From Gammaproteobacteria bacterium (GTDB lineage: Bacteria > Pseudomonadota > Gammaproteobacteria > JABABF01), in contig JABABF010000233.1 in assembly GCA_014238345.1 (NCBI GenBank), positions 1-5,630 on the forward strand: a DNA stretch of 5,630 bases. Reading direction: 5' to 3'. Numbering within the stretch: the stretch's first letter is position 1; each line of letters starts with the position of its first letter. The notes beneath the pieces were generated by a model, which did not search any database, was not told the DNA's origin, and was given only the letters and a program-made list of their open reading frames with translations. Position numbers and translations under genes: made by a program. Positions 1 to 5,630 of the stretch are shown one piece after another.

Positions 1-30
1 ATTGTGCTCGACCGCGTCCAAACTCGTTGA
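1..30 (+). CDS. C-terminal end of an upstream gene, probably the ABC-2 type permease of the GldG cassette (5' partial)
   Basis: Frame 1 from the left edge reads nine codons (IVLDRVQTR) and then TGA at 28-30, only three bases before the next start codon. In GldG-type cassettes the gene directly upstream is normally the ABC-2 permease. Such permeases often end in a hydrophobic helix followed by a short basic tail, and this fragment fits that. Nine residues are too few to identify a protein, so the product is inferred from position and spacing alone. The near-contact with the next gene suggests translational coupling. Confidence 0.4.
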   Translation: MVLDRVQTR

Positions 31-33
31 ATT

Positions 34-1923
34 ATGGCTGATCAGTCCGGCACTATGGCGCAGCTGCGCGACAACTGGCATGCCCCAGCACTGATCGCCG
101 TAGCGGTGTCATTTATCTGTTTTAATTTGCTCAACAACCTACTGTTTAGTCGGTTGCGCGTCGACCTCACCGAGCATTGCTTGTATACGCTGTCAGCTGG
201 CAGTCGATCGTTGATCGAAGAGATCGACTCGCCAGTCTATTTCTATTTTTATTTTTCGGAGCGTGCGGCGCGCGCTAGCCCAGGGTTGCACAACTATGCG
301 CGCCGGGTGCGAGAATTATTGGAAGAATACGATTCTATCGGTGGCGAGCAATTGCGCTTGCGCATCATCGATCCTGAGCCTTTTTCTGAGGAAGAGGAAC
401 AGGCAGCTAGCTATGGTATCCAAGGACTCAAAGTGCCTGAGGTCAATGCGTCGGTCTACTTTGGATTGGCAATGGTAGACAGTGTGGATCGGCAAGTGAT
501 CATGCCGCGCTTTGAACTGAGCGGGGAGCATTTACTCGAATATGAGTTGAGCCGCCATTTGGATCAATTGCTACATCCACATAAACCCGTATTAGACTTG
601 CTCAGCGCACAGCCCTTACAGCGGGAAAGCGGCAAAGAATGGGCGGTGGTACAGCAGTTGCGCAACAAATTCAAAGTGCGCATCCACAGTGAGGGGTTGG
701 TGGATAATCTGCCAGCTGACAGCGACCTATTAATTGTCGCCCACCCCGGTGGGCTGTCTGAGCAGAGCCTGTACTTCATCGACCAGTACGCGGTACGCGG
801 TGGAAAGTTATTGGTGTTTGCCGACCCAGTCAATGAGCTCTCACAGATTGCGGGCATCACAGATGAGGTGGAGAGCCTCATTGCCACTCGCCGTATTTTG
901 AATGCCTGGGGTATTGTTTTTAATGAGCAACAGGTAGTTGCAGAGCCCGCTTGGGCGCTGAGTATTCAAACCAGCCAAGGTTCTCCACAACGCCATCCAG
1001 CGTACTTTTCAGTGCCAGTGGCGGGGATGAGTCAGCAGGATGTGATCACTGCAGAATTAGACAGCTTGAACATGGGTACCGCTGGTGGACTCAGCTGGAG
1101 CGAGGAGGATAGCTCAGGCACCACCCACCGCGATGAACTTATCACTACCAGTGCCGAGGCGCGTCTGGTCGAATTGCGCGTATTGGCCGCTCACCACGCC
1201 GATGGCAAGCGCTTCTACGACGAAGTGCGCTCGCTACCTGCCGGGGTTCAGCGACTCGCCGTCAGAGTTGGAGGTTCAGTTAACAGTGCCTTTGACGCGC
1301 CGCCAGCGTCGGTGTCAAGTGCGGTGGAACACATTTCTCATGCGCCAGAAGGAGTCGTGTCTGAACGCATTGTCGTCTCCGATAGCGATCTGCTGGCCGA
1401 TCGCTTTTGGGTGCGTGAGCGGCGGTTGTTGGGGCATTCCTTTATGACACCGATTGCCGCTAATGGCAGCTTTGTGTTGAATGCAGTCGATCATCTCAGC
1501 GGCAGTGCCGCGCTGATCTCAGTGCGTAGTCGTGGGCGCTTCTCGCGCCCCTTTCTAGTCGTTGAGGCTTTGCGCAAGCGCGCCGATGAGCAGCACCGAG
1601 ATCAAGCCGAGCTATTAGAGACTCGCTTACGAGAGACAGAGCGCAAATTAGCTGATATCCAGCGCCAAGCGCAGGAGGGGGAGAGCCGTATAGGGATCAA
1701 TAAGCAGCGGCGGCAAACCCTGCGCGGCTTCCAGCAAGAGCGCCTGCAGTTGCGGCGCGAATTGCGCAAGGTGCGTCACCAGTTAGATCAGGATATCGAA
1801 AGGCTCGGGACATCTTTGAAACTGATCAACATTGTGCTTGCTCCGATACTGATGGTGTTGCTGATGTGGGGTGGATGGCAGCTATACAACTGGTGGCACC
1901 GCCGTACATGGCGAGCGGAATAG
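34..1923 (+). CDS. GldG-like ABC transporter auxiliary protein
   Basis: This 629-residue protein is a probable inner-membrane, mostly periplasmic partner of an ABC-2 exporter of the GldG/ABC_transp_aux family. A membrane helix lies at about residues 17-38. It is followed by the family's N-terminal domain: the YTLSAGSRSLIEEI segment at 51-64, the RVRELLEEYD helix at 91-100 and the LRIIDPEPF strand at 109-117. The second half of the fold shows at 231-265 (DLLIVAHPGGLSEQSLYFID, then GGKLLVFADP). The conserved NGSFVLNAVDHLSG segment is at 477-490. A charged coiled coil runs from about 510 to 594, and a second membrane helix at about 596-614 precedes a basic tail. The ATG at 34 has no clear Shine-Dalgarno site and probably relies on coupling to the upstream gene; ATG 55 is a weaker alternative. 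GldG was named for gliding in Bacteroidetes, but homologues are widespread and the substrate here is unknown. Confidence 0.88.
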   Translation: MADQSGTMAQLRDNWHAPALIAVAVSFICFNLLNNLLFSRLRVDLTEHCLYTLSAGSRSLIEEIDSPVYFYFYFSERAARASPGLHNYARRVRELLEEYDSIGGEQLRLRIIDPEPFSEEEEQAASYGIQGLKVPEVNASVYFGLAMVDSVDRQVIMPRFELSGEHLLEYELSRHLDQLLHPHKPVLDLLSAQPLQRESGKEWAVVQQLRNKFKVRIHSEGLVDNLPADSDLLIVAHPGGLSEQSLYFIDQYAVRGGKLLVFADPVNELSQIAGITDEVESLIATRRILNAWGIVFNEQQVVAEPAWALSIQTSQGSPQRHPAYFSVPVAGMSQQDVITAELDSLNMGTAGGLSWSEEDSSGTTHRDELITTSAEARLVELRVLAAHHADGKRFYDEVRSLPAGVQRLAVRVGGSVNSAFDAPPASVSSAVEHISHAPEGVVSERIVVSDSDLLADRFWVRERRLLGHSFMTPIAANGSFVLNAVDHLSGSAALISVRSRGRFSRPFLVVEALRKRADEQHRDQAELLETRLRETERKLADIQRQAQEGESRIGINKQRRQTLRGFQQERLQLRRELRKVRHQLDQDIERLGTSLKLINIVLAPILMVLLMWGGWQLYNWWHRRTWRAE

Positions 1924-1924
1924 G

Positions 1925-2968
1925 GTGCTAAGCTACCGCGTTGCATTGCCGCTGAGCACAGTATTTTTGCTGTTAGTAGCGGTGTTTTCTACGCAGCACT
2001 TTGCTAGCCGTTGGCAGACTGATGGCATTGCCTTGGCACCCCAGCTGGCCGACCAGCTGGAGACGGTTGGAGAGATCATTTGGCAAGATGCACAGTCGAG
2101 TGAGACCGACAGCGTGAGCTGGGAAGGGTCGCATTGGGTGGTGGCTAAACCTAGCGGCTATCCCGCTGACCGAGAGCGTGTATTCGCCCTGCTGGAATCT
2201 TTGGTCGAGATGCATTTGATTGAGGAAAAAAGTCGCCGCCCTGAGGACTATGGGCAACTGGGACTCAACGACATCCATGCGCCGGGGAGTCGCTCAGGTC
2301 TGTTGCGTGTTATAGACGACAGTGGTGAGACACTGTTAGAGGTGTTGGTCGGTGATCGATCAACACTGCGCACGGGGCACTTTTTGCGCCGCCCCAGCAG
2401 TCCCCAAAGTTGGCTCGGTGACCGGGAAGTTGCACTCCCGCCACCCGAGAGCATTGGCTGGCTTCAAAGCACGATTGTCGATCTGCCCTACAGTAGGGTG
2501 GCTTCGTTGCGCATTGCCGATGAATTGGGGGGGCAGTGGACATTGGAGCGCGACAGCGTAGATGAGAAAAATTTGCGTTTGGTCGAGCAGCCAGAGTTTA
2601 TGCGCCTGCGTTATGCGAGTGCATTAAATCGCTATGGCAACCTATTACAAGACTTGCAGCTCGATGGAGTCGAGGCGGCTGCAACTCAGTTAACTGCAAC
2701 GCAATGGCAATTTGATTTCAATTTGTACAATGGCCTGATGATCAGCGCCACACTGTACCAAGACAGCGTTGCCCCGTGGCTACGGCTCAGTTTCAGCAGT
2801 GCCGAGGGAGCCTCAGCCGAAGCGGTGGCTGAAGCGGAGCAAATGAACGCACGGCACAGTCCTTGGGTCTATCAGCTCAGCCATTATGTCTATGATCGGT
2901 TTCAATTCCGGCTTGAAGATGTACTAGAGCCCGAGCCCGATGAAGCGCTGGAGGCGGAGCCTCACTAG
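1925..2968 (+). CDS. DUF4340 domain protein, membrane-anchored, partner of the GldG-like protein
   Basis: This 347-residue protein has one N-terminal hydrophobic anchor at about residues 6-22 (VALPLSTVFLLLVAVF), and the rest is expected in the periplasm. DUF4340 features are a WVVAKPSGYPADRERVFALL segment at 71-90, the LIEEKSRRPEDYGQLGLND segment at 98-116, a strand pair around 126-143 ending in LEVLVGD, and a later part beginning near residue 190. The C-terminus is acidic (EDVLEPEPDEALEAEPH). Family members follow GldG-like genes in ABC cassettes; their biochemical role is not established. I chose GTG 1925, one base after the previous stop, because it puts the anchor at the very N-terminus and has a weak purine-rich stretch (GAGCGGAA) upstream. 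The frame is also open to a GTG at 1871, which would overlap the previous gene by 53 bases and add 18 polar residues; that looks less likely. Confidence 0.82.
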   Translation: MLSYRVALPLSTVFLLLVAVFSTQHFASRWQTDGIALAPQLADQLETVGEIIWQDAQSSETDSVSWEGSHWVVAKPSGYPADRERVFALLESLVEMHLIEEKSRRPEDYGQLGLNDIHAPGSRSGLLRVIDDSGETLLEVLVGDRSTLRTGHFLRRPSSPQSWLGDREVALPPPESIGWLQSTIVDLPYSRVASLRIADELGGQWTLERDSVDEKNLRLVEQPEFMRLRYASALNRYGNLLQDLQLDGVEAAATQLTATQWQFDFNLYNGLMISATLYQDSVAPWLRLSFSSAEGASAEAVAEAEQMNARHSPWVYQLSHYVYDRFQFRLEDVLEPEPDEALEAEPH

Positions 2969-2973
2969 GGGGA
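2967..2973 (+). promoter_or_regulatory. Strong Shine-Dalgarno site before a 20-codon mini-ORF
   Basis: AGGGGGA begins within the DUF4340 stop codon and lies four bases before ATG 2978. It is the most purine-rich ribosome binding site on the + strand of the window, and much better than anything in front of the dUTPase start 84 bases downstream. The spacing is slightly short, but pairing with the 16S rRNA tail is still plausible. Confidence 0.45.
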
Positions 2974-2977
2974 CAGC

Positions 2978-3040
2978 ATGACACGGCCTACCACCACAGC
3001 AACCTGCGGAGAGCTGGTGGCGCGCACGGTGTTCAGCTAG
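2978..3040 (+). CDS. 20-codon mini-ORF, possible leader peptide or gene remnant
   Basis: ATG 2978 opens a frame of 20 codons (MTRPTTTATCGELVARTVFS) ending at TAG 3038-3040. It has a strong ribosome binding site and begins nine bases after the DUF4340 stop. It is in the same frame as the dUTPase, which starts seven codons after this TAG. The peptide has no signal, no membrane segment and no run of a single amino acid of the kind used in attenuators. The CGELVAR part faintly resembles the N-terminus of thiamine-diphosphate enzymes such as acetolactate synthase (typically GGELIAR), but this is too short to be evidence of a remnant. It could also be a chance frame. Translation would carry ribosomes close to the dUTPase start, which has a poor site of its own. 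Confidence 0.3.
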   Translation: MTRPTTTATCGELVARTVFS

Positions 3041-3061
3041 CGTAATTTATGCGCACTGTTG

Positions 3062-3751
3062 ATGAATGAGGCATCAGCCGCTACCGGTCAGCTGAGCACG
3101 GCTGACTGTGCACAGATGTTGCGTCTGCAAGCGGAGATGAATGAGCGCATACATCCCGCATGGCGCGAACAAGGCTATTCGTGGTTCCGAGCCATCTGGA
3201 TAGAATGTGCCGAGTTGGTCGGGCATACTGGCTATCAATGGTGGCGTAGTGAGCAGCCAAATCAGGCTCAGCTGCAATTAGAAGTGGTAGATATATGGCA
3301 CTTTGGGCTCAGCGCGCTGATGGAGCAACGCTCGGCTGATGAGCTAGCTCCCTGGTTGGCACAGTGCTTTGCCAAGTGGACAGCGACCAGCGACGCTTCA
3401 ATGGATGTTACCCAGTGCGCTGAGGCACTGGCCGCCGCTGTGCTGCAGCGACAGGATTTTGATATGGAATCATTTGTGGATCTGCTCACTGCCGCCGCGC
3501 TGAGTCCGGTGGCTCTACACCGTCGCTATGTCGGTAAAAATGTACTTAATCGTTTCCGTCAAGACCAAGGTTATCGGGAGGGTAGCTACCACAAGATGTG
3601 GAACGGGCTGGAGGACAACGAGCATTTGCAACAGATCATTGATCAGTTGCCAGTAGGAGATGAGGCGGATATGGGAGCGGCGTTTGGTGGCTTCATCTAC
3701 GCTGAGTTAGAGCGGCGTTACAGCGCCTTGTTCGGGGATTCGACACAATGA
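3062..3751 (+). CDS. All-alpha (dimeric type) dUTP diphosphatase
   Basis: This 229-residue enzyme is predicted to hydrolyse dUTP to dUMP and diphosphate in the cytoplasm, which keeps uracil out of DNA and supplies dUMP for thymidylate synthesis. It belongs to the all-alpha dUTPase family (dUTPase_2, related to MazG), not the trimeric beta Dut family. The metal-binding signature is visible: the ExxE pair E48/E51 in IECAEL, and E74/D77 in LEVVDIWHF, at the spacing usual for the family. The later conserved block is also present at about 155-183 (RYVGKNVLNRFRQDQGYREG, then Y176, K178, W180). The length fits the family. I chose ATG 3062 over the adjacent TTG 3059; ATG 3116 would cut into the conserved MLRLQAEMNERI helix. 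No good Shine-Dalgarno site precedes ATG 3062. The stop overlaps the next start (ATGA at 3748-3751). The family is also found in phages, but nothing around it looks phage-derived. Confidence 0.9.
   Translation: MNEASAATGQLSTADCAQMLRLQAEMNERIHPAWREQGYSWFRAIWIECAELVGHTGYQWWRSEQPNQAQLQLEVVDIWHFGLSALMEQRSADELAPWLAQCFAKWTATSDASMDVTQCAEALAAAVLQRQDFDMESFVDLLTAAALSPVALHRRYVGKNVLNRFRQDQGYREGSYHKMWNGLEDNEHLQQIIDQLPVGDEADMGAAFGGFIYAELERRYSALFGDSTQ
3734..3738 (+). promoter_or_regulatory. Ribosome binding site for the MBL-fold hydrolase
   Basis: GGGGA lies nine bases before ATG 3748, inside the last codons of the dUTPase gene. It supports the ATG at 3748, which shares its bases with the TGA of the dUTPase, over the second in-frame ATG at 3760. 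Confidence 0.45.
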
Positions 3752-4410
3752 GTGAGAGCATGGCACATGCGGCTACTGCCCCTGAACTGATTCACGAGTG
3801 GTTTCCTGTCGGTCCGCTACAGTGCAATTGCAATGTGCTCGGCGATCCATTGAGCCGCCACGCCATTGTGGTGGATCCCGGCGGCGATGTAGAGTATATT
3901 TTGTCCCGCTTAGCCCATCATCAATTGCAGCTGAAATCGATTATCCACACCCATGCACACTTGGATCATATCTTGGCGGCTGGGGCACTCCAACGGGCCA
4001 CGGGTGCGAGTTTGCAGTTACATCCAGAGGATCGCTACTTGTGGGACATGGTTGAGCAACAGGCACAGGCCTTCGGGCTCAGCTGCGACCCGTTGCCCCC
4101 ACCAGATCATGAATTACAGCACGAGGAGCCACTCTCCTGTTGTGGGGGCGTGGTGTTGCACACACCAGGGCATACCCCGGGATCGCTGAGTTTTTGGTTT
4201 GCTGAGGATAAATTACTGCTCTCTGGAGACACTCTATTCCAGCGCTCCATAGGGCGCACGGATTTTCCAGGGGGCGATGCCGCTCAATTAGAGCATTCTA
4301 TAAGGAATAGGTTATATACTCTTGATGAATCAGCTAAAGTTATTCCCGGTCATGGCCCGCCGACGAGTCTTGCAGAGGAGATGCGCCACAATCCTTTTGT
4401 GTGTGCCTGA
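3748..4410 (+). CDS. Metallo-beta-lactamase-fold hydrolase, YcbL/glyoxalase II-like
   Basis: This 220-residue cytoplasmic metal-dependent hydrolase resembles E. coli YcbL, a single-domain relative of hydroxyacylglutathione hydrolase (GloB). The metal ligands of the fold are all present: H69, H71, D73 and H74 in THAHLDH; H142 in HTPGHTPGS; D161 in LLSGDTLF; and H202 in VIPGHGP. The IGRTDFPGGD segment at 168-177 and the terminal MRHNPF motif are typical of the YcbL/GloB-like group. The N-terminal part (residues 16-45) carries the strand pair ending in VVDPGGD. It lacks the C-terminal glutathione-binding domain of full glyoxalase II, so thioester hydrolysis is plausible but the true substrate is not shown. 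Its start overlaps the dUTPase stop by 4 bases, which implies coupled translation. It is not an antibiotic beta-lactamase by sequence character. Confidence 0.9.
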   Translation: MSESMAHAATAPELIHEWFPVGPLQCNCNVLGDPLSRHAIVVDPGGDVEYILSRLAHHQLQLKSIIHTHAHLDHILAAGALQRATGASLQLHPEDRYLWDMVEQQAQAFGLSCDPLPPPDHELQHEEPLSCCGGVVLHTPGHTPGSLSFWFAEDKLLLSGDTLFQRSIGRTDFPGGDAAQLEHSIRNRLYTLDESAKVIPGHGPPTSLAEEMRHNPFVCA

Positions 4411-4427
4411 GTGCGGCCTGAGTGCGG
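4406..4427 (+). repeat. 11-bp perfect tandem duplication across the hydrolase stop codon
   Basis: CCTGAGTGCGG occurs twice in direct succession, at 4406-4416 and 4417-4427. The first copy contains the TGA stop of the MBL-fold gene and the second lies in the convergent intergenic gap. It leaves the protein end unchanged. It is probably a simple replication-slippage duplication. Confidence 0.75.
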
Positions 4428-4457
4428 ATGGTGCGCCTGCTGCACTTTGAATAGAGG

Positions 4458-4745
4458 CTAGGGTAGCAGGGCATCAATAGCAGCGGCCAGAGCAAAATCC
4501 CGCTCGCTGATGCCATTGGCATCGTGGGTGCTTAGGCGCAATTCAACTTCCCGATAACAGTTGCGGATCTCCGGGTGGTGATTCATGCGCTCGGCGATCA
4601 AGGCGATTTGCGAGAGGAAGCCGAAGGCCTCGGAAAAATCCCGGAACACTAGCTGGCGGCACAGCTGGTTATCCGATAATTGCCACTGTGGACAAGCGTT
4701 GAGTGCCTCGGCAATTTGCATTTCGTTCAGGGCGGTGATGGCCAT
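4458..4745 (-). CDS. phhB: Pterin-4a-carbinolamine dehydratase (PCD/DCoH family)
   Basis: This 95-residue cytoplasmic enzyme is predicted to dehydrate 4a-hydroxytetrahydropterin, recycling the pterin cofactor of aromatic amino acid hydroxylases. The family signature is clear: ERMNHHPEI at 52-60 with the catalytic histidine pair H56/H57, then VELRLSTHDANGIS at 67-80 with H74/D75, and the closing FALAAAIDALL helix. The Trp usually found after HHPE is Ile here, a modest departure. The length is normal. I chose ATG at 4745-4743 because a perfect AGGAGG lies seven bases upstream; a longer frame to 4790 would add 15 residues not expected in the family. The start overlaps the end of trmA by 19 bases. 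No phenylalanine hydroxylase gene is visible, so its pathway partner must be elsewhere or the protein has another role. Confidence 0.93.
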   Translation of the reverse strand: MAITALNEMQIAEALNACPQWQLSDNQLCRQLVFRDFSEAFGFLSQIALIAERMNHHPEIRNCYREVELRLSTHDANGISERDFALAAAIDALLP

Positions 4746-5630
4746 TGGTATGCCTCCTCGGGTCGGCTGTTGCTGAGCCACGCACCACATTCGATATGTG
4801 GCGTGTAGGGGAATTGATCGAACAGCGCCAAGCGGCGCAGTCTATGGTGCGGTAGGCACTCAAGATCGCGGCGTAGGCTGTGTGGATTACAGGAAATATA
4901 CAGCATTTCTGGTACGGTGCGGGCACAGGACAGCGCGGCCTCGTCGAGTCCTATCCGTGGTGGGTCGACCAATAATGTATTGAACTGTGCGTTGAATCGG
5001 GGCAGTTTACGCAGGCGCCTGAAGCGGCGTTCAGCGCGCAGTGCCTGCCAAACTTCCTGCGCCGACATGCGCAATGGCCAGACGTTGTTGATGTGATTGT
5101 CGCGCAGATTGTCTACGAGGGCGGAGATGGCGCGCCGCCCCGTATCGGCGGCGAGCACCTGCTTGAAAAGCCGTGCTACTGGCAGTGTGAAATTTCCGCT
5201 ACCGCAGTGTAGTTCCAAGAGTGTGTCGCCGAACTGGGCAGCACAATCGCTCACCCATTGCAGCATCTCCCGATTTACCGTGGCGTTGGTCTGCGTGAAG
5301 CAACCCTCTGGTTGTCGCCAGCGGTACTCAATGCCGCTGACCTGCATGCATTCGCGGATAAAGTCTTGCCCGACAACAAGTCGCTCACCGCGGCTACGCC
5401 CGATAACCGATGCCTTGAGCTGCGCGCTGAGCGCTGTGCCCCAGCTCAGCCAGCGATCTGGCAACGGGCGGCGATAGATCAGTGTGACCAGTCGCTCGCC
5501 AATACTGCTGCAATGAAACTCCACTTGAAACAATCGGCGTGCAAAGCGGGGATTGGCTCGCAAAGCTTGAGCTAAGCTGGCCATCATGCGGTTGATTTGA
5601 CGATCGGCAACGGCAAAGCAATCTACTCGC
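4727..5630 (-). CDS. trmA: tRNA (uracil-5-)-methyltransferase, 5' end beyond the window
   Basis: TrmA makes m5U54 (ribothymidine) in the T-loop of tRNA using S-adenosylmethionine, in the cytoplasm. The visible part has about 301 residues. Counting from the internal Met at 5587, the SAM-binding motif LLELHCGSGNF is at 123-133, LLVDPPRIGLD at 205-215, the catalytic Cys is C233 in YISCNP, and the general base is E266 in HIECG just after FDQFPYTP. The frame stays open upstream of 5587 to the edge and reads RVDCFAVADRQINR, which matches the E. coli TrmA region before its residue 90. The true start is therefore outside, and roughly the first 70-75 residues are missing. After HIECG the protein runs on about a dozen residues longer than E. 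coli TrmA (ending PEEAYQWPSPP), and this tail overlaps the phhB start. The tail tells it apart from RlmC/RlmD less than the overall match and FDQFPYT-H-E-CG ending do. Confidence 0.94.
   Translation of the reverse strand, partial: RVDCFAVADRQINRMMASLAQALRANPRFARRLFQVEFHCSSIGERLVTLIYRRPLPDRWLSWGTALSAQLKASVIGRSRGERLVVGQDFIRECMQVSGIEYRWRQPEGCFTQTNATVNREMLQWVSDCAAQFGDTLLELHCGSGNFTLPVARLFKQVLAADTGRRAISALVDNLRDNHINNVWPLRMSAQEVWQALRAERRFRRLRKLPRFNAQFNTLLVDPPRIGLDEAALSCARTVPEMLYISCNPHSLRRDLECLPHHRLRRLALFDQFPYTPHIECGAWLSNSRPEEAYQWPSPP
4753..4758 (-). promoter_or_regulatory. Perfect Shine-Dalgarno site of phhB, inside the trmA 3' end
   Basis: The minus strand carries AGGAGG seven bases before the phhB ATG. 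The same bases encode the Glu-Glu-Ala part of the TrmA C-terminal tail. The site decides the phhB start and shows that phhB is translated from the trmA transcript. Confidence 0.85.

Noticed and set aside
1085..1447. A 120-codon frame inside the GldG-like gene
   Set aside because: It lies wholly within the conserved longer frame and has no credible ribosome binding site or domain character.
3038..3052. AT-rich TAATTTAT as a -10 promoter element for the dUTPase
   Set aside because: No -35 element is visible at the right distance, and the spacing suits read-through transcription from the upstream cassette.
3062..3751. The all-alpha dUTPase as evidence for a prophage or a nucleotide-based defence system
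   Set aside because: The neighbours are ordinary chromosomal genes, base composition does not change, and no integrase, phage structural or effector gene is present.
3748..4410. The MBL-fold protein as an antibiotic-inactivating metallo-beta-lactamase
   Set aside because: The GRTDFPGGD and MRHNPF motifs and the absence of a signal peptide place it with cytoplasmic YcbL/GloB-like hydrolases.
4421..4446. Inverted repeat AGTGC ... GCACT as a terminator between the convergent genes
   Set aside because: The stem is only 5 bp with a 16-base loop and no T-run follows, so it is too weak to call.
4436..4470. CCTGCT ... AGCAGG inverted repeat spanning the phhB stop
   Set aside because: It is a 6-bp stem with a loop of more than 20 bases, it runs into coding sequence, and it has no T-tract on either strand.
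5097..5477. Open frames of 105-126 codons on the + strand opposite trmA
   Set aside because: They are shadows of the strongly conserved trmA frame, and their translations lack any recognisable domain.

Overview
The window looks like ordinary chromosomal DNA from a gammaproteobacterium. It has moderate GC, tightly packed genes, and TrmA and PhhB homologues of proteobacterial type. The genus cannot be read from the sequence. There are no rRNA or tRNA genes, CRISPR repeats, insertion sequences or prophage genes, and no long non-coding stretch; the largest gap is about 90 bases. I do not see a convincing undescribed system.

Left part (1-2968, + strand): the end of what is probably an ABC transporter permease gene, then a GldG-type ABC auxiliary protein (629 residues, membrane-anchored at both ends, with a long coiled coil), then a DUF4340 protein with one N-terminal membrane anchor. 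This is the second half of a common bacterial cassette (ATPase, permease, GldG-like protein, DUF4340 protein). Its products are expected to form an inner-membrane complex with two large periplasmic parts. The substrate is unknown.

Middle (2969-4410, + strand): a 90-base spacer holding a 20-codon open frame with a strong ribosome binding site. It is followed, in the same frame and after a single TAG, by an all-alpha (dimeric) dUTPase that removes dUTP. A GloB/YcbL-like metallo-beta-lactamase-fold hydrolase overlaps the dUTPase stop by 4 bases. All + strand genes lie close enough to be one transcript.

Right part (4458-5630, - strand): a convergent pair. trmA (tRNA m5U54 methyltransferase, with its start beyond the right edge) overlaps the start of phhB (pterin-4a-carbinolamine dehydratase) by 19 bases. 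The phhB ribosome binding site lies inside the last codons of trmA. Only 47 bases separate the two convergent operons, and no strong terminator is visible there.

The points most worth a second look are the leader-like mini-ORF before the dUTPase, the trmA/phhB overlap, phhB without a visible hydroxylase partner, and the GldG-like/DUF4340 pair of unknown substrate.
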